A program made the translations under genes and the position numbers. Positions 1 through 10,262 of a DNA stretch of 42,243 nucleotides are shown here, one piece after another (position 1 is the stretch's first letter; each line of letters opens with the position of its first letter). Source of the DNA: Saccoglossus kowalevskii (taxonomy: Eukaryota; Hemichordata; Enteropneusta; Harrimaniidae); NCBI RefSeq assembly GCF_000003605.2, contig NW_003130860.1, positions 138,385 to 180,627 of the forward strand, written 5' to 3'. The notes beneath the pieces are model-generated. The model was not told the origin of the DNA. It did not search any database and was given only the letters and a program-made list of their open reading frames with translations.

Positions 1-297
1 CACCCTGTGAGCCGTACTACACCCTGTGAGCCGTACTACACCCTGTGAGCCGTACTACACCCTGTGAGCCGTACTACACCCTGTGAGCCGTACTACACCC
101 TGTGAGCCACACTACACCCTGTGAGCCACACTACACCCTGTGAGCCATACTACACCCTGTGAGCCACACTACACCCTGTGAGCCGTACTACACCCTGTGA
201 GCCGTACTACACCCTGTGAGCCATACTACACCCTGTGAGCCATACTACACCCTGTGAGCCATACTACACCCTGTGAGCCATACTACACCCTGTGAGC
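1..297. repeat. 19-bp tandem array (left end cut by window)
   Basis: About 15.6 head-to-tail copies of a 19-bp unit, CACCCTGTGAGCCGTACTA. Most variation sits in the CCGTACTA part, where CCACACTA and CCATACTA also occur. The variants are grouped in runs, as expected from unequal exchange. The array breaks off at CACCCTGTGAGCGGC near 297 and continues beyond the left edge. No coding meaning is seen. Confidence 0.97.
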
Positions 298-796
298 GGC
301 AAATCTGATTTGGTACTTGCATGGATAACTGGATAAATGCTTGGTCGTGTAAGAAAATTAGTGGTAAAGCTTCTAATTGGATGAATATAAAAATTGAAAC
401 AAAAGAACACACTGCGGTGGTTTCTACCACGTTTGCATTCATGTTGTCGTTGTCAGAATCTTATTAAACTTGTATAAAACGAAATGAATAAAACACTTAA
501 CAAATATTGCATATGTTTCAAGTATGATAATTTGCAGAAACATGTAAATGAAATTACTCTAACAAAATTTGCATGAACTTTGTGAATCGATGACAATTTT
601 GTAGCCATGACAATTTCTCGGAAGTCTTGTGACGTGCGCCAACTTGGGGTATGTAGGGGTATACTTACATGCAAGTGCTGATCACCCCATCCTTGACCAA
701 GTGGTTCTTTCCTGAACACAGTCTGTTATGAGTCATATGATGCTTTCAGACCAGGTCATGTATAGCACATACCTCTACACATGCTGCCTTGCATGA
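298..796. other. AT-rich spacer, nothing recognised
   Basis: No splice-flanked open frame, RNA gene or repeat was recognised. Open stretches of 60-90 codons here lack any family resemblance. Confidence 0.5.
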
Positions 797-985
797 TGGG
801 TGTTTCCCTCAAAGGCTAGGCCCACTGCCGAAACAGTGGATTGGTGTCAGGAAGGGCATCCGGCCAATTATCTCATGCTCCAAAAAAAACCTTAAATGGC
901 AGTCACAACCATTATTGCCACTAGTTTAAGGTGAATCCGGCCACCCTCGTCTTCGGGGACCAAACCGGATTTAAAACTCTGGACT
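797..985 (+). mobile_element. Probable 3' tail of a non-LTR retroposon (LINE or LINE-dependent SINE)
   Basis: The stretch contains GGTGTCAGGAAGGGCATCCG, a string I associate with the 3' ends of dispersed non-LTR retroelements in many animals. Just before it is a hairpin, CCCACTG-ccgaaa-CAGTGGA. A second block, GGTGAATCCGGCCACCCTCG, follows after an A-rich spacer. No reverse transcriptase frame is present, so this would be a 5'-truncated fragment. The family is not determined, and the call rests on recalled motif similarity only. Confidence 0.5.
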
Positions 986-1470
986 ACTACTACTCTTGTG
1001 ACACCTAATGTCAGCTACTGTCTTGATATTTTGTCTTCTTCTTGAATAGTCAAATTGTTATTTCTAGCTGTAAAAATTAAGCATATTTTATACAGTATTG
1101 CCCAATAACTGTTGTCATGTATGCCCGCGATGTAACAGTGACTGTCGTCGCTAATTCCTTCTGTCCACAAACATTCAATTTGTATGACCTTTGTGTTGCA
1201 AACAACAGTCAATCAGAGACCCCAGATAATACATATGTTTGAAGACCATTATTTGAACAATTGTGCAAAATATACTGATTGTACTGACGATTTGAACTAA
1301 TTTTTCAAGTTTGCAATATTGGCCATATTTGTGATTAATAATTAATTTTTGTTATTTCAAAATATGTTATGACTTGTATATGCTATAATATAATTATAAT
1401 TTTATTCACCAAACCATCAGCGGGTTCAGTGTGGTAAATAAAAAGTATTACAAGACTAGGACAATTCTAA
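986..1470. other. AT-rich spacer, nothing recognised
   Basis: No gene or repeat signal was seen apart from short A/T runs. Confidence 0.5.
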
Positions 1471-1518
1471 ATACAATACAATACAATACAATACAATACA
1501 ATACAATACAATACAATA
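1471..1518. repeat. (ATACA)n microsatellite
   Basis: About nine and a half perfect copies of a 5-bp unit (ATACA), ending at ATACAATAAT. Confidence 0.95.
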
Positions 1519-1650
1519 ATAGAAAATAAGAATAAAATAAAGACTGAGTTAAAAAAAATAAATGTTAAAAACAATTACGAGAATGAATTCAATTGAGACA
1601 AAAACTGATCTAAATAAAGTAATTATAGTAATTCAAATATAGTAATTTTT

Positions 1651-2420
1651 CGTTGCCATTTCAGCTGTTATTTCTCATTAAATTATTACTACAAGCAGGG
1701 AAAAGATGTATAATTATATGATAAGGTTATCATGAGAATACCGCAAAGTATGCACTTAGGCAGTACAGTGCAAAACATTCTTCGTTGTCATTTCAGCTGT
1801 TATCTATCATTACATTATTACTACAAGCAGGGAAAAGATGTATAATTATATGATAAGGTTATCATGAGAATACCGCAAAGTATGCACTTAGGCAGTACAG
1901 TGCAAAACATTCTTCGTTGCCATTTCAGCTGTTATCTATCATTACATTATTACTACAAGCAGGGAAAAGATGTATAATTATATGATAAGGTTATCATGAG
2001 AATACTGCAAAGTATGCACTTAGGCAGTACAGTGCAAAACATTCTTCGTTGCCATTTCAACTGTTAACTATCATTACATTATTACTACAAGCAGGGAAAA
2101 GATGTATAATTATATAGTGAGGTTATCATGAGAATACCGCAAAGTATATACTTAGGCAGTACAGTGCAAAACATTCTTCGTTGCCATTTCAGCTGTTATC
2201 TATCATTACATTATTACTACAAGCAGGGAAAAGATGTATAATTATATGATAAGGTTATCATGAGAATACCGCAAAGTATGCACTTAGGCAGTACAGTGCA
2301 AAACATTCTTCGTTGCCATTTCAGCTGTTATCTATCATTACATTATTACTACAAGCAGGGAAAAGATGTATAATTATATAGTGAGGTTATCATGAGAATA
2401 CCGCAAAGTATGCACACAGG
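1651..2420. repeat. 132-bp tandem array, six units
   Basis: Unit starts (CGTTGCCATTTCA or a close variant) fall at 1651, 1783, 1915, 2047, 2179 and 2311, exactly 132 bp apart. The sixth unit decays near 2420. The unit includes ACAAGCAGGGAAAAGATG, CCGCAAAGTATGCACTTAGG and a short inverted repeat, TGATAA-GG-TTATCA. Units 4 and 6 replace the palindrome with TAGTGAGGTTATCA, which hints at a two-unit ancestral pattern. There is no coding potential. Confidence 0.96.
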
Positions 2421-3031
2421 CAAAACGGTAATGCATCAACCACTGGTAGGCGCTGGTTGATACAATCACCGTACTACTTTGCACATAAATTGTGGTATTT
2501 TGTAAATACAGTTAGTGTGGAGTGGCATTACAGAGTATGTACGTTATATTCCCAAGATATGGAATGCAAATTCGTTGTAAAAACATTTCACTAAGTTTCA
2601 TGATCTTGCTTAGTTGTTATTTTTAGCTTAATACACCAAGATGTATAATAAGATTACATTCACATGTATATCAACTCTAGATACGATGACATTTGTTGAT
2701 ACTTTTAATAATAATAATATAATAATCTGTTTTTTATACAAATAAAATAAATTGCCATTTATTAATATTCTCTCATAAAGCAATTTTCATCATTTAAAAA
2801 ACATTCGACTTTTTGAGTGCCAAAGTTAGTGTTTCTCACCAATCACAAATTTTTTTAGAAGGTTTCCGAATTTTTTGATAGAGATCTGTAGGAAATTGTA
2901 TCAATCTGGTCCAAAAATATTAACAAAATCATAAAAAGTATACAATAAAAATTGGCAAAATATTGAACCAACATTTTAGCATGAAAAATTAATTCAGAAA
3001 GCTGTGTGCAAGGCTTTCTAAAACTGTAATG
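2421..3031. other. AT-rich spacer, nothing recognised
   Basis: AT-rich with TAATAATAAT runs near 2707. No exon with both splice signals was recognised, although unseen upstream exons of the plus-strand gene at 3349 could lie here or further left. Confidence 0.45.
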
Positions 3032-3156
3032 TTAAAGCGCAGTGGTCGTCGTGCAGCGCATGTTCGAATTTCATGTAAATAAACAATGTATTTTACACGC
3101 GTTGTATACGTCGCTATGAGTCCCATATCGAACAGGACGCGGCACGACTTCTTTAA
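3032..3156. mobile_element. MITE family A, TTAA-flanked, diverged copy
   Basis: 125 bp bounded by TTAA at 3032-3035 and 3153-3156. The left end reads TTAAAGCGCAGTGGTCGTC, and the right end in reverse complement is GTTAAAGAAGTCGTGCC. The interior (AAATAAACAATGTATTTTAC, then CGTTGTATACGTCGCTATGA) is nearly identical to the copy at 39610-39721. The flanking TTAA suggests a piggyBac-type target duplication. No transposase is encoded. Confidence 0.85.
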
Positions 3157-3348
3157 CATGGTTTATAGTGCACTGTCAAATTTTTTTGCACATTTACAGA
3201 AAAGTAAATTCAAAAAGACTATCACCTGCTGCCATATTGTGTTTTGGAGGCTATTGAGGGGAAAAAACCCCAATACACTGATAAAACTGTAGATTAATGG
3301 ACATATGCCCTTCTGACAATTAATAGTTTATGCTTTTTATCTCTACAG

Positions 3349-3513
3349 ATTCTTGGCTAGTGACTGATCTTCTTGAAAACCTGGAATCCAACATCAAAAA
3401 TGCCGACACAAGAGAACAGCAAATTTTTTTACGGAAAAGGCACAAATTTTTAACTCATAAATTCAAAACTGGAAAAAACTTGAAATTAGATGAAGAGGCT
3501 GAACAACCTGTGG
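3349..3513 (+). CDS. Penultimate exon of an unidentified plus-strand gene
   Basis: The exon is bounded by the acceptor TTTTTATCTCTACAG ending at 3348 and the donor GTGAGTA from 3514. It is 165 nt: two bases completing a codon, 54 full codons and one base passed on. It reads from SWLVTDLLENLESNIKNADT through KRHKFLTHKFKTGKNLKLDE to EQPV. The segment is charged and probably helical. I do not recognise the family. The one-base overhang joins the next exon in frame (G + AT gives Asp). Upstream exons were not found in the 3.3 kb to the left, so the gene's 5' part probably lies outside the window. Confidence 0.62.
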
Positions 3514-3585
3514 GTGAGTAGGGCGCCCTCTATTTTATGGGGTTTTTGACATCCATCATTGAGGGCGCTGTTTAGAGAAATACAG

Positions 3586-3779
3586 TACTGTAAAATACTT
3601 TATTTGGAATTTTCGCTGACGGAATGATTCAGTAAAAATAAAATCCAGCGATATACCTTTTTTCCTATATTTCACATTCAACTTGTCAAAATCAGTGAAA
3701 ATAAATTCTATACAAAACACCAAAAAATTAATTAATTTCAGCAAAAATTAATTCCAGCTAAAATAAAGTATTTTACAGG
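3586..3779. mobile_element. Mariner-like MITE family C, copy 1
   Basis: This is a foldback element with ends TACTGTAAAATACTTTATTT and, in reverse complement at the right, CCTGTAAAATACTTTATTTT. Its interior aligns with the copy at 19853-20054: both have a TTTTCGCT block, ACTTGTCAAAA, AGTGAAAATAAATTC and ATACAAAACACC. It lies in the intron between the two plus-strand exons. No transposase frame is present. Confidence 0.8.
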
Positions 3780-3938
3780 ATTTCCTTAATTGGAAAGTCG
3801 TCGATAGATAATTTTGTCAATCAAAAATTACATTTACAGTAAAATATGAAGTTATTCACAAATACTGGAATTTACATCTGAGTGCATCTCACAAAGGTAT
3901 TGTCCGAGACGTGAATGCAAATCTTTGTGTTTTTTCAG

Positions 3939-4309
3939 ATGCTTCAAACACGCCAACAGACACTGCAGCATCGTCCAGTACAGCGGCATTTGCAGACACC
4001 TTTTCAGACTTTTGTTCGGTAAATTTGAGATTACTATCAGACATAGCAACAGCATTCATGCCAAGAATGGTTACAACTGCTGACTCTGATCGATCAGCCT
4101 CATCATCAAGCGACGGGGTAAATGCCACATCTACATCAGGATTGCCTCCTACAATGCCAGGAAGTGAAACTAGCTCAACATCTACAGCCACAAATTCACT
4201 CAGGAACACAGACCAAGAATCTGGGTCTTCAAATACTCCACCTCCTGGTTTAGGATCACTGAACCCTTTTGGCATTCCAATAAAAATGTTGCATTGCTTA
4301 AAAAAGTGA
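3939..4309 (+). CDS. Last exon of the same unidentified gene, Ser/Thr-rich C-terminus
   Basis: The acceptor TGTTTTTTCAG ends at 3938 and the frame runs to TGA at 4307-4309. After the joining Asp it reads ASNTPTDTAASSSTAAFADT, then an ordered-looking stretch FSDFCSVNLRLLSDIATAF. A long low-complexity Ser/Thr/Asp tract follows, and the end is PPPGLGSLNPFGIPIKM plus LHCLKK. The antisense strand is also open for 150 codons, but it has no matching splice signals and looks like a shadow. I do not recognise the protein. Acceptor quality, phase match and codon-scale composition support a real exon. A GGTAAAT donor-like site near 4019 means the exon could be shorter in some transcripts. Confidence 0.6.
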
Positions 4310-5639
4310 AATGTAGACAGATTAATTATATTAATTAACATGCAAATTTGTTTATTTTAAAATTGTTATATCGCACGTAACTTGTTTCATTCTCTTTTTT
4401 ACCTTGCCCGTACCATCAAAGATGGAAGGGAAAGGTATATTAAGGGAAAAATTTTGTCCGGCGTTGTCGTTGTTGTCGTTGTCGTCGTCGTCGTTATTAA
4501 TTGTTATTGTGTGCATAATAACTTTACTAATTCTATTCTGAACTTTATCAAACTTGGTCACCTTATTCATCAGTATAAAGTCTTCCCTGAGTTTGAACAG
4601 ATGTCCTGTATGAAAATATCATGCGAAAATTGAGAAAATCTGATAAAATATTTGACTGTTTCTACTTGACTGATCACTGGTGATACACATCAAAGGTCAC
4701 TGATCTCAGTGGAAATATGCATTGTTGTATGTGTCCAATGAAGCAAATGATTTATCTTGTAATAATGTCCTTGGTAATGTATCTCAGAATCCCATACTGG
4801 GTTTCAAATCCAACTCATGGAGAGATTGCAGTCTGATACACATTTGCAAACCTACCAATAAAATCTTTACAGAAAACAAAATCTGTTTAGTTCAAAGTTA
4901 TCAAATCAAAAACAATACATAAAAAATACATTAAAAGCAAAACATTTCATCCACATTTTAAAAAGAAAATTATTCTAAAATGTATGTATTCTGTATTTGA
5001 CAAACAGTTCATTCGACAAATGAAAACTCACAGGAATATGTTTCAGCTATTAGAACAGAATGATAGTTTTTATAATACTAGTTTAAAAAACGCACTTCAA
5101 AGATTGCAGTGGTTGAAGATGTAGATTCTCAGGAGGCAACAGTACTGTTGACTTCTCCCTCCACTGGACACCAAGCAACTAACTATTTAAGTTGATTTGC
5201 ATACAAAGCAGAGCTTGCAACATGATAGCTATTCATAAAGGGTGTTTTTTTTTACTTTTCATATAATACTGTAGTCACACATGAGGCAGTTCATATTTGT
5301 CTCAGTGAATCATTAATTTTTGACAGACACCTGTACAAAATACTTGGACTAAAGCCAACTAAAATTTTCTGTTATCTTGCATGTTTTATGAATCTAAATG
5401 CAGCACTTTTTTTTTGCAATGAGACATTTGTTTTTATACTAAAATATCTGAATTACTTTGACTAAAGCTGGAAATTATGTCCCTTAAAATAATTAAACAA
5501 ATAAGGCACCAATGTTTTTGTAAGATATTTACATCTTTTAAGGACATTCGGTAGACTGATTCCCCACTGTTGGTTCAACCCCAAAACTTGTTTGTATTCA
5601 AAATTAATTATGACAATGCATATTTATATTGAATCAAAC
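4310..5639 (+). other. 3' flank / probable 3' UTR of the plus-strand gene
   Basis: AT-rich sequence after the stop at 4309. A canonical AATAAA lies at 4857-4862, a reasonable polyadenylation signal about 550 nt after the stop. A (GTY)n trinucleotide run lies at about 4461-4497 (GTTGTCGTTGTTGTCGTTG and so on). Nothing else was recognised. Confidence 0.35.
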
Positions 5640-7890
5640 TATGATAAAGGGAATTATATTATATAACAAAGGGCAAGGTCACCATAGTTCAACTATGTTT
5701 TAGTCCTCGTTTGGACACAGTCTTATATAAGACCGAATCTTATAGATTGACTTCTTTGCCTCCCTGCGTCCGTACCTATATCTTAGACATGCTTGATCCG
5801 ATTCCATCAAACTTCACATATGCACATCAATTAGTTACTCGATCTGATTCAAGATGGCCGAAGGGCGATCATTTTTGGACTGAAAAATCAAGCATTCCTC
5901 AGCTGTTTACAGAAGATTTTGTTCAAACTTAGTATATACATTAGACATTGTAGGACCATTGGACATTATACCTTGATGCACATAATATTTTTTTTTAGAT
6001 CAGATTCGAAATGGTTGCCTGGTGGCCATTTTGATTTAATCTAGTGCCATATTTCTGACGTGCTTTGACTGTTAATGTTCAAATTTTATGTATTTAATAT
6101 AACATCATAGATATACAGATGTATTCAAAATGGCCGACTGGTGGTGATTTTGTTTCAATTATTGCTATTCCAGAGCAATATCTCTCAATATGGACATGTA
6201 CTTGTTTGATGATCAGATTTATGTACATTCACTAACAAAATTACTATAAATTTGATAACAGGGATTGTGCCATACATTGCTTGTTTTGTTATGGACATAA
6301 ATAAAGCATTACAGATTTTTCTTTTGTGTAGCGAAGTATATATATTGGGGTTCCTCTGAAGTAGTTTTCATGGAAACAACTTAGTGATTTGAAATTTAAC
6401 AAAATGTTGCTGAACTATTTGAACCGGACAAAAAAACAGACTAAAATGTTTACAAAATAAAAATAGTTCAGTAGCCAATGGAAATGCCATGTTCATTTGC
6501 ATATCAACCGTGAAAATACCGTAAACATTATTGCATAGGTGATATGCAAATTAGTTTTAGTCAAAATAAGTGACAGCCTAAAAATACCATTGCTGTTGTT
6601 CAAATTTCATTTCACTCGACAAGTATATTTATGTACCCCAAAGGGAAAATATCGTACTTATAAATATTGTTTATTTCTGCTATGTTTTGAAAAACTGTTC
6701 TCCTGAAGGCAATACTTTATCTTAGAGCTCATTTGCATATGAAATAGAAATACCGATTTTTTTTTTGAGGACATATCAAAATAAACTGCAGTACATATGC
6801 AATAAATAGGTGGTATGTGACAATGCGCAGACTTTTAGTTTTAATTAAAATCTGTGCATACTAATTACCAGATTTGCATAATAATTAGTTTCCAGCATTT
6901 CAATATCTGAAGTACTTATTTCAATGAATCTTGGTACTTATGCGAAGGTCTAATTAGTTTTGGGTTTTATATACATCCATTATAATTACCTAGTTTGCAT
7001 AATAATTTACTTGTTAGCCCATTTCTGATATCTCAAAAAAACAGATTTAAATTGAGTTGGACATGCTCTTGAATTAGACTGTAAACCACAGATGTATATT
7101 CAACTGTGTTTTTTGTAAGTATTTTATAGATTTTGATAATATGGCCCACACTGTTTTTATCTTGTGCATCTCAAATAGCAAACAAATATTAGTTGCCAAG
7201 CGTTTTTTTTCTCTCGGCACACAGTTCTTTCTAAGCTTTCTTTGATACTCGACTTTGGTGTTCGTTTTACATTTAGGCAGTAAAATCGCTAGAATGCATA
7301 AATTTATAAAAGAATCTGTATTTATGCCTGTTGAACATCCTGGTATTTTTGGGGGTACTGAATTTTTTAATTTTCAACTCGGGTATGCAATGCACACAAT
7401 GGAGAGGTTTTGCGCTTAGTTGCATCTGTTGTGTGACTGTTCCACTGATATCTCAAGAACCAATTGCCAAATTTTAATGAAACTTGGTACATAGACTAGG
7501 TGCTCCAGGTTAATGCTTAGACCTGATTCGTTTTTTGATGAAATTCATGCATATTAATTACCTTATTTGCATATTAACCAATTTTAAACCTGTCAGTTGC
7601 TACTCGTGTACCATTTAACTGATTTCAATGAAACTTGGTAGATAGATGTTCTGGAACCTGATTATCTTTTGGTTGCAATCCATGTATATTAATTAGTTAA
7701 TTTGCATATTAATTAGCCAATATTTAACTTTTCCATCAATATCTCAACCAGTCCTCAGATTCAATGAACCTCTGCACATAGATGCTGAGAAATAAGACAT
7801 ATACCTGTTAAGTTTAGGGTTAAATTTTGTGCATTCTAATTACCTAATAATATTGACTAATTATAATCCTTATTTCTACTTCATGCCTCC
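5640..7890. repeat. Strongly diverged tandem family with palindromic ATGGCC blocks
   Basis: Two kinds of degenerate block recur. The first, at about 5840, 5998 and 6120, resembles GATTCAAAATGGCCGACTGG followed by TGGCCATTTTG, so it is itself palindromic. The second, at about 6919, 7471, 7622 and 7758, resembles TTTCAATGAAACTTGGTACA followed by AATTTGCATATTAATTA. Spacing between neighbouring blocks is roughly 130-155 bp. Both block types are familiar from degenerate repeats of marine invertebrate genomes, but I cannot name the family. Confidence 0.6.
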
Positions 7891-9989
7891 AATACCCATC
7901 TGAGCTTTTTTTGTTTCCTCCAAAAGCAAGTAGTTCGGTAATTAAGAATTTCAAAATATGTATTTCCTGTTCTAAATACATTTTGCACAGCATTTTTGAC
8001 AAAATAAAAACATGAGTGAAAAAGCAAAATTTGTTTTCTAAGTACCGGTATAAGTTATCTTCATATTATGTCTAGTTCATGCTTGATTGAACAAACACAA
8101 ATTTACAGACACTTGTGGTTTGATCCAAGATGACCATTTTAATACATTTAGTACAAAATACATGATTACAGTATTTCTACAAAGACGTAAATATCGTAAA
8201 AATGTTAAAATTACATGAAAAGTTTCACAAATGGTGCGTTTGGGTGTGTTTTAATTTGTTTTCAAACGCTGTACTCCATTCTAGACCAACAAAAAAACTC
8301 GAGAAAAATGTTTTCCTTCAATATGTATTTGGATCGGGCTAGGTTATAGATTGAAAATATTTATATTGTTATGTTTTGCATTGGTGGAGAAAATATGGAT
8401 TTTTATGCCATAATTGTTGGCTCTGAATTGTTAACCTTTTTACCACTACCACCCATTTTTCATCTAATTCACAAAATAGGTCTGCACTTTCCTTCAGAAG
8501 ACTGGGACAAAAATACCCCATTTGTTTTTAATAAAAACTGAAAATTCACTTAAATTTTGACTGTTGGCTACAAAATTTGGGTTAATTTCCAGAAATATTG
8601 AAAAATGTAAGAAAAGAGTGCATAAAAATTGGGAAATCCTGGTGGAGAAAAGGTTAATGCAGTATTCTATGTCTTTGATTATAATTTTTTAAAAACATGC
8701 AAAATGCATGCTTGCCAACTCAATTTATAAATATTCACAGAGCAGATGGATTAAGATATCCATTAAATAGAAACAATTTTTTTTTGGCCGATCAAAAGTT
8801 AAATTCAAAATCCTTTACAGATTATGACTTTTAGCTCGTCTGCATTTTGGAAATTTAGTGAATTTCAACCAATTTGGTTGAAACAATACAGCTTAAATTT
8901 ACATTTCTTATTTGCAAATCTGTAAGCTACATTTCCTTGACCAATATACTATTGAATGAATAATGAGACATTAGCAGAATATTAATTTAATCGAGTTGCG
9001 TAATTTGAGCTAGATTTGTAAACAAACACCGAGTAGGAGACCTTGTTTGACCATGATGGATGGTTACATTGTATATATGCTTGTCTAAAAGATGAAGACC
9101 CTTAGTCCTCGAAATAAAATGGTTAGGAGAGTTAGGGAAGGGTATCCACTTTTAATTAAAAAAATAGAACATTTGAACACATTGTATGTTTTTAGCTTGT
9201 TCTTGGAGTGATTGTTTTACATATTTGCCAAGTAGAAATGCAACTTTCAAGACAAAAATTCAGCTTTAGAACTAATTTGACATCAGAGTTGCTTTATTGC
9301 CGAGTGTTGGAGAGTAATATAGGAGATCATACAAACAGTTGATTCTTTCAATAATTGGTGCCTGTGGAAGATTTGTGCCATCTGCTGGCATTGCTCGATA
9401 TCAACCAAAGACTTGTTTGTGATGACAGGTTGTACAGTGGTCATGAAGAAGTTTATAATGCCCATTCGTATATTAAAAAGGTCCCTTAAGTGCATACCAT
9501 GAAGTGTTCTTTGATAACTCCCCTAGTGAAAACATGAATGGCCAATCAATTACTAAGCGAAGAACAGTAGAAAAGAAAATTGAAGAATGCAAAGAATCTT
9601 TGTAGGCTTGATAAGTAAACCATTTTTTGTGTAAATTGTACTGAATGATCATTGTATCCCCATGGTCTTATTTACTGCACTTGAGGTTTCAAGAAATATA
9701 CTGTATCGTATTTCAACAATAAAAACTGAATGAAAAAGTTCTGGTCATTTGCTTAGTAGTTTAACTGTCATTAAAATTGTGTTTTGATTTTCTACGAAAA
9801 ATGACTTTTTCCTTCCTACTTTTTAGGATTCTGACAAAAATGTACGCACAATTTTATCATGCAATGACCAGAAACATACTACAAATATATACAGAGTGTA
9901 AATACATTTAATATGTAACCTCAATGACAGGCACAACATATCAAAGTTACACCACACAGAATATCAGATTTTAGAAACTCGCAAAACCC
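7891..9989. other. Gene-free AT-rich stretch
   Basis: I see no splice-flanked frame, RNA gene or tandem structure. The longest open stretch (9283-9495, minus) has no recognisable domain. Confidence 0.5.
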
Positions 9990-10262
9990 TGGCCCATGTA
10001 AATGCTTCGAATTCATAACCCTAAGCAATGTATAATAAATACCTCAAATACATTACTCTGGGCCATGTATTTTGAATAGTTCACATAACATTGGGTACTA
10101 TTGGACATTGAATACTTCTTTGGATATTACCCTGGATCATGCAAATGTGCATTGAATACCTCATATACATTACCTTGGCCCATGTAATTTAAATACTTCA
10201 AATTCATAACCGCAGGCAATGTATATTAAATGCCTCAAATGCATTATGTTTTTTAAAAGGTT
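9990..10262. repeat. Degenerate ~36-bp tandem repeat, about seven units
   Basis: Units resemble CCATGTAAATTGAATACC followed by TCAAATACATTACCCTGGG. They recur at roughly 34-44 bp spacing, with substitutions and indels in every unit. Two units about 180 bp apart (near 9994 and 10178) share AATTCATAACC and GCAATGTATA and are the most alike, so a multi-unit segment was probably duplicated. Confidence 0.7.

Noticed and set aside
1-297. CRISPR-like array
   Set aside because: The 19-bp units are contiguous with no unique spacers, and the genome is animal. The same applies to the 49-, 55- and 82-bp arrays.
3889-4341. 150-codon minus-strand protein opposite the plus-strand last exon
   Set aside because: It is antisense to a better-supported exon. 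Acidic/hydrophobic bias mirrors the Ser/Thr codons of the plus strand, and no splice sites fit.
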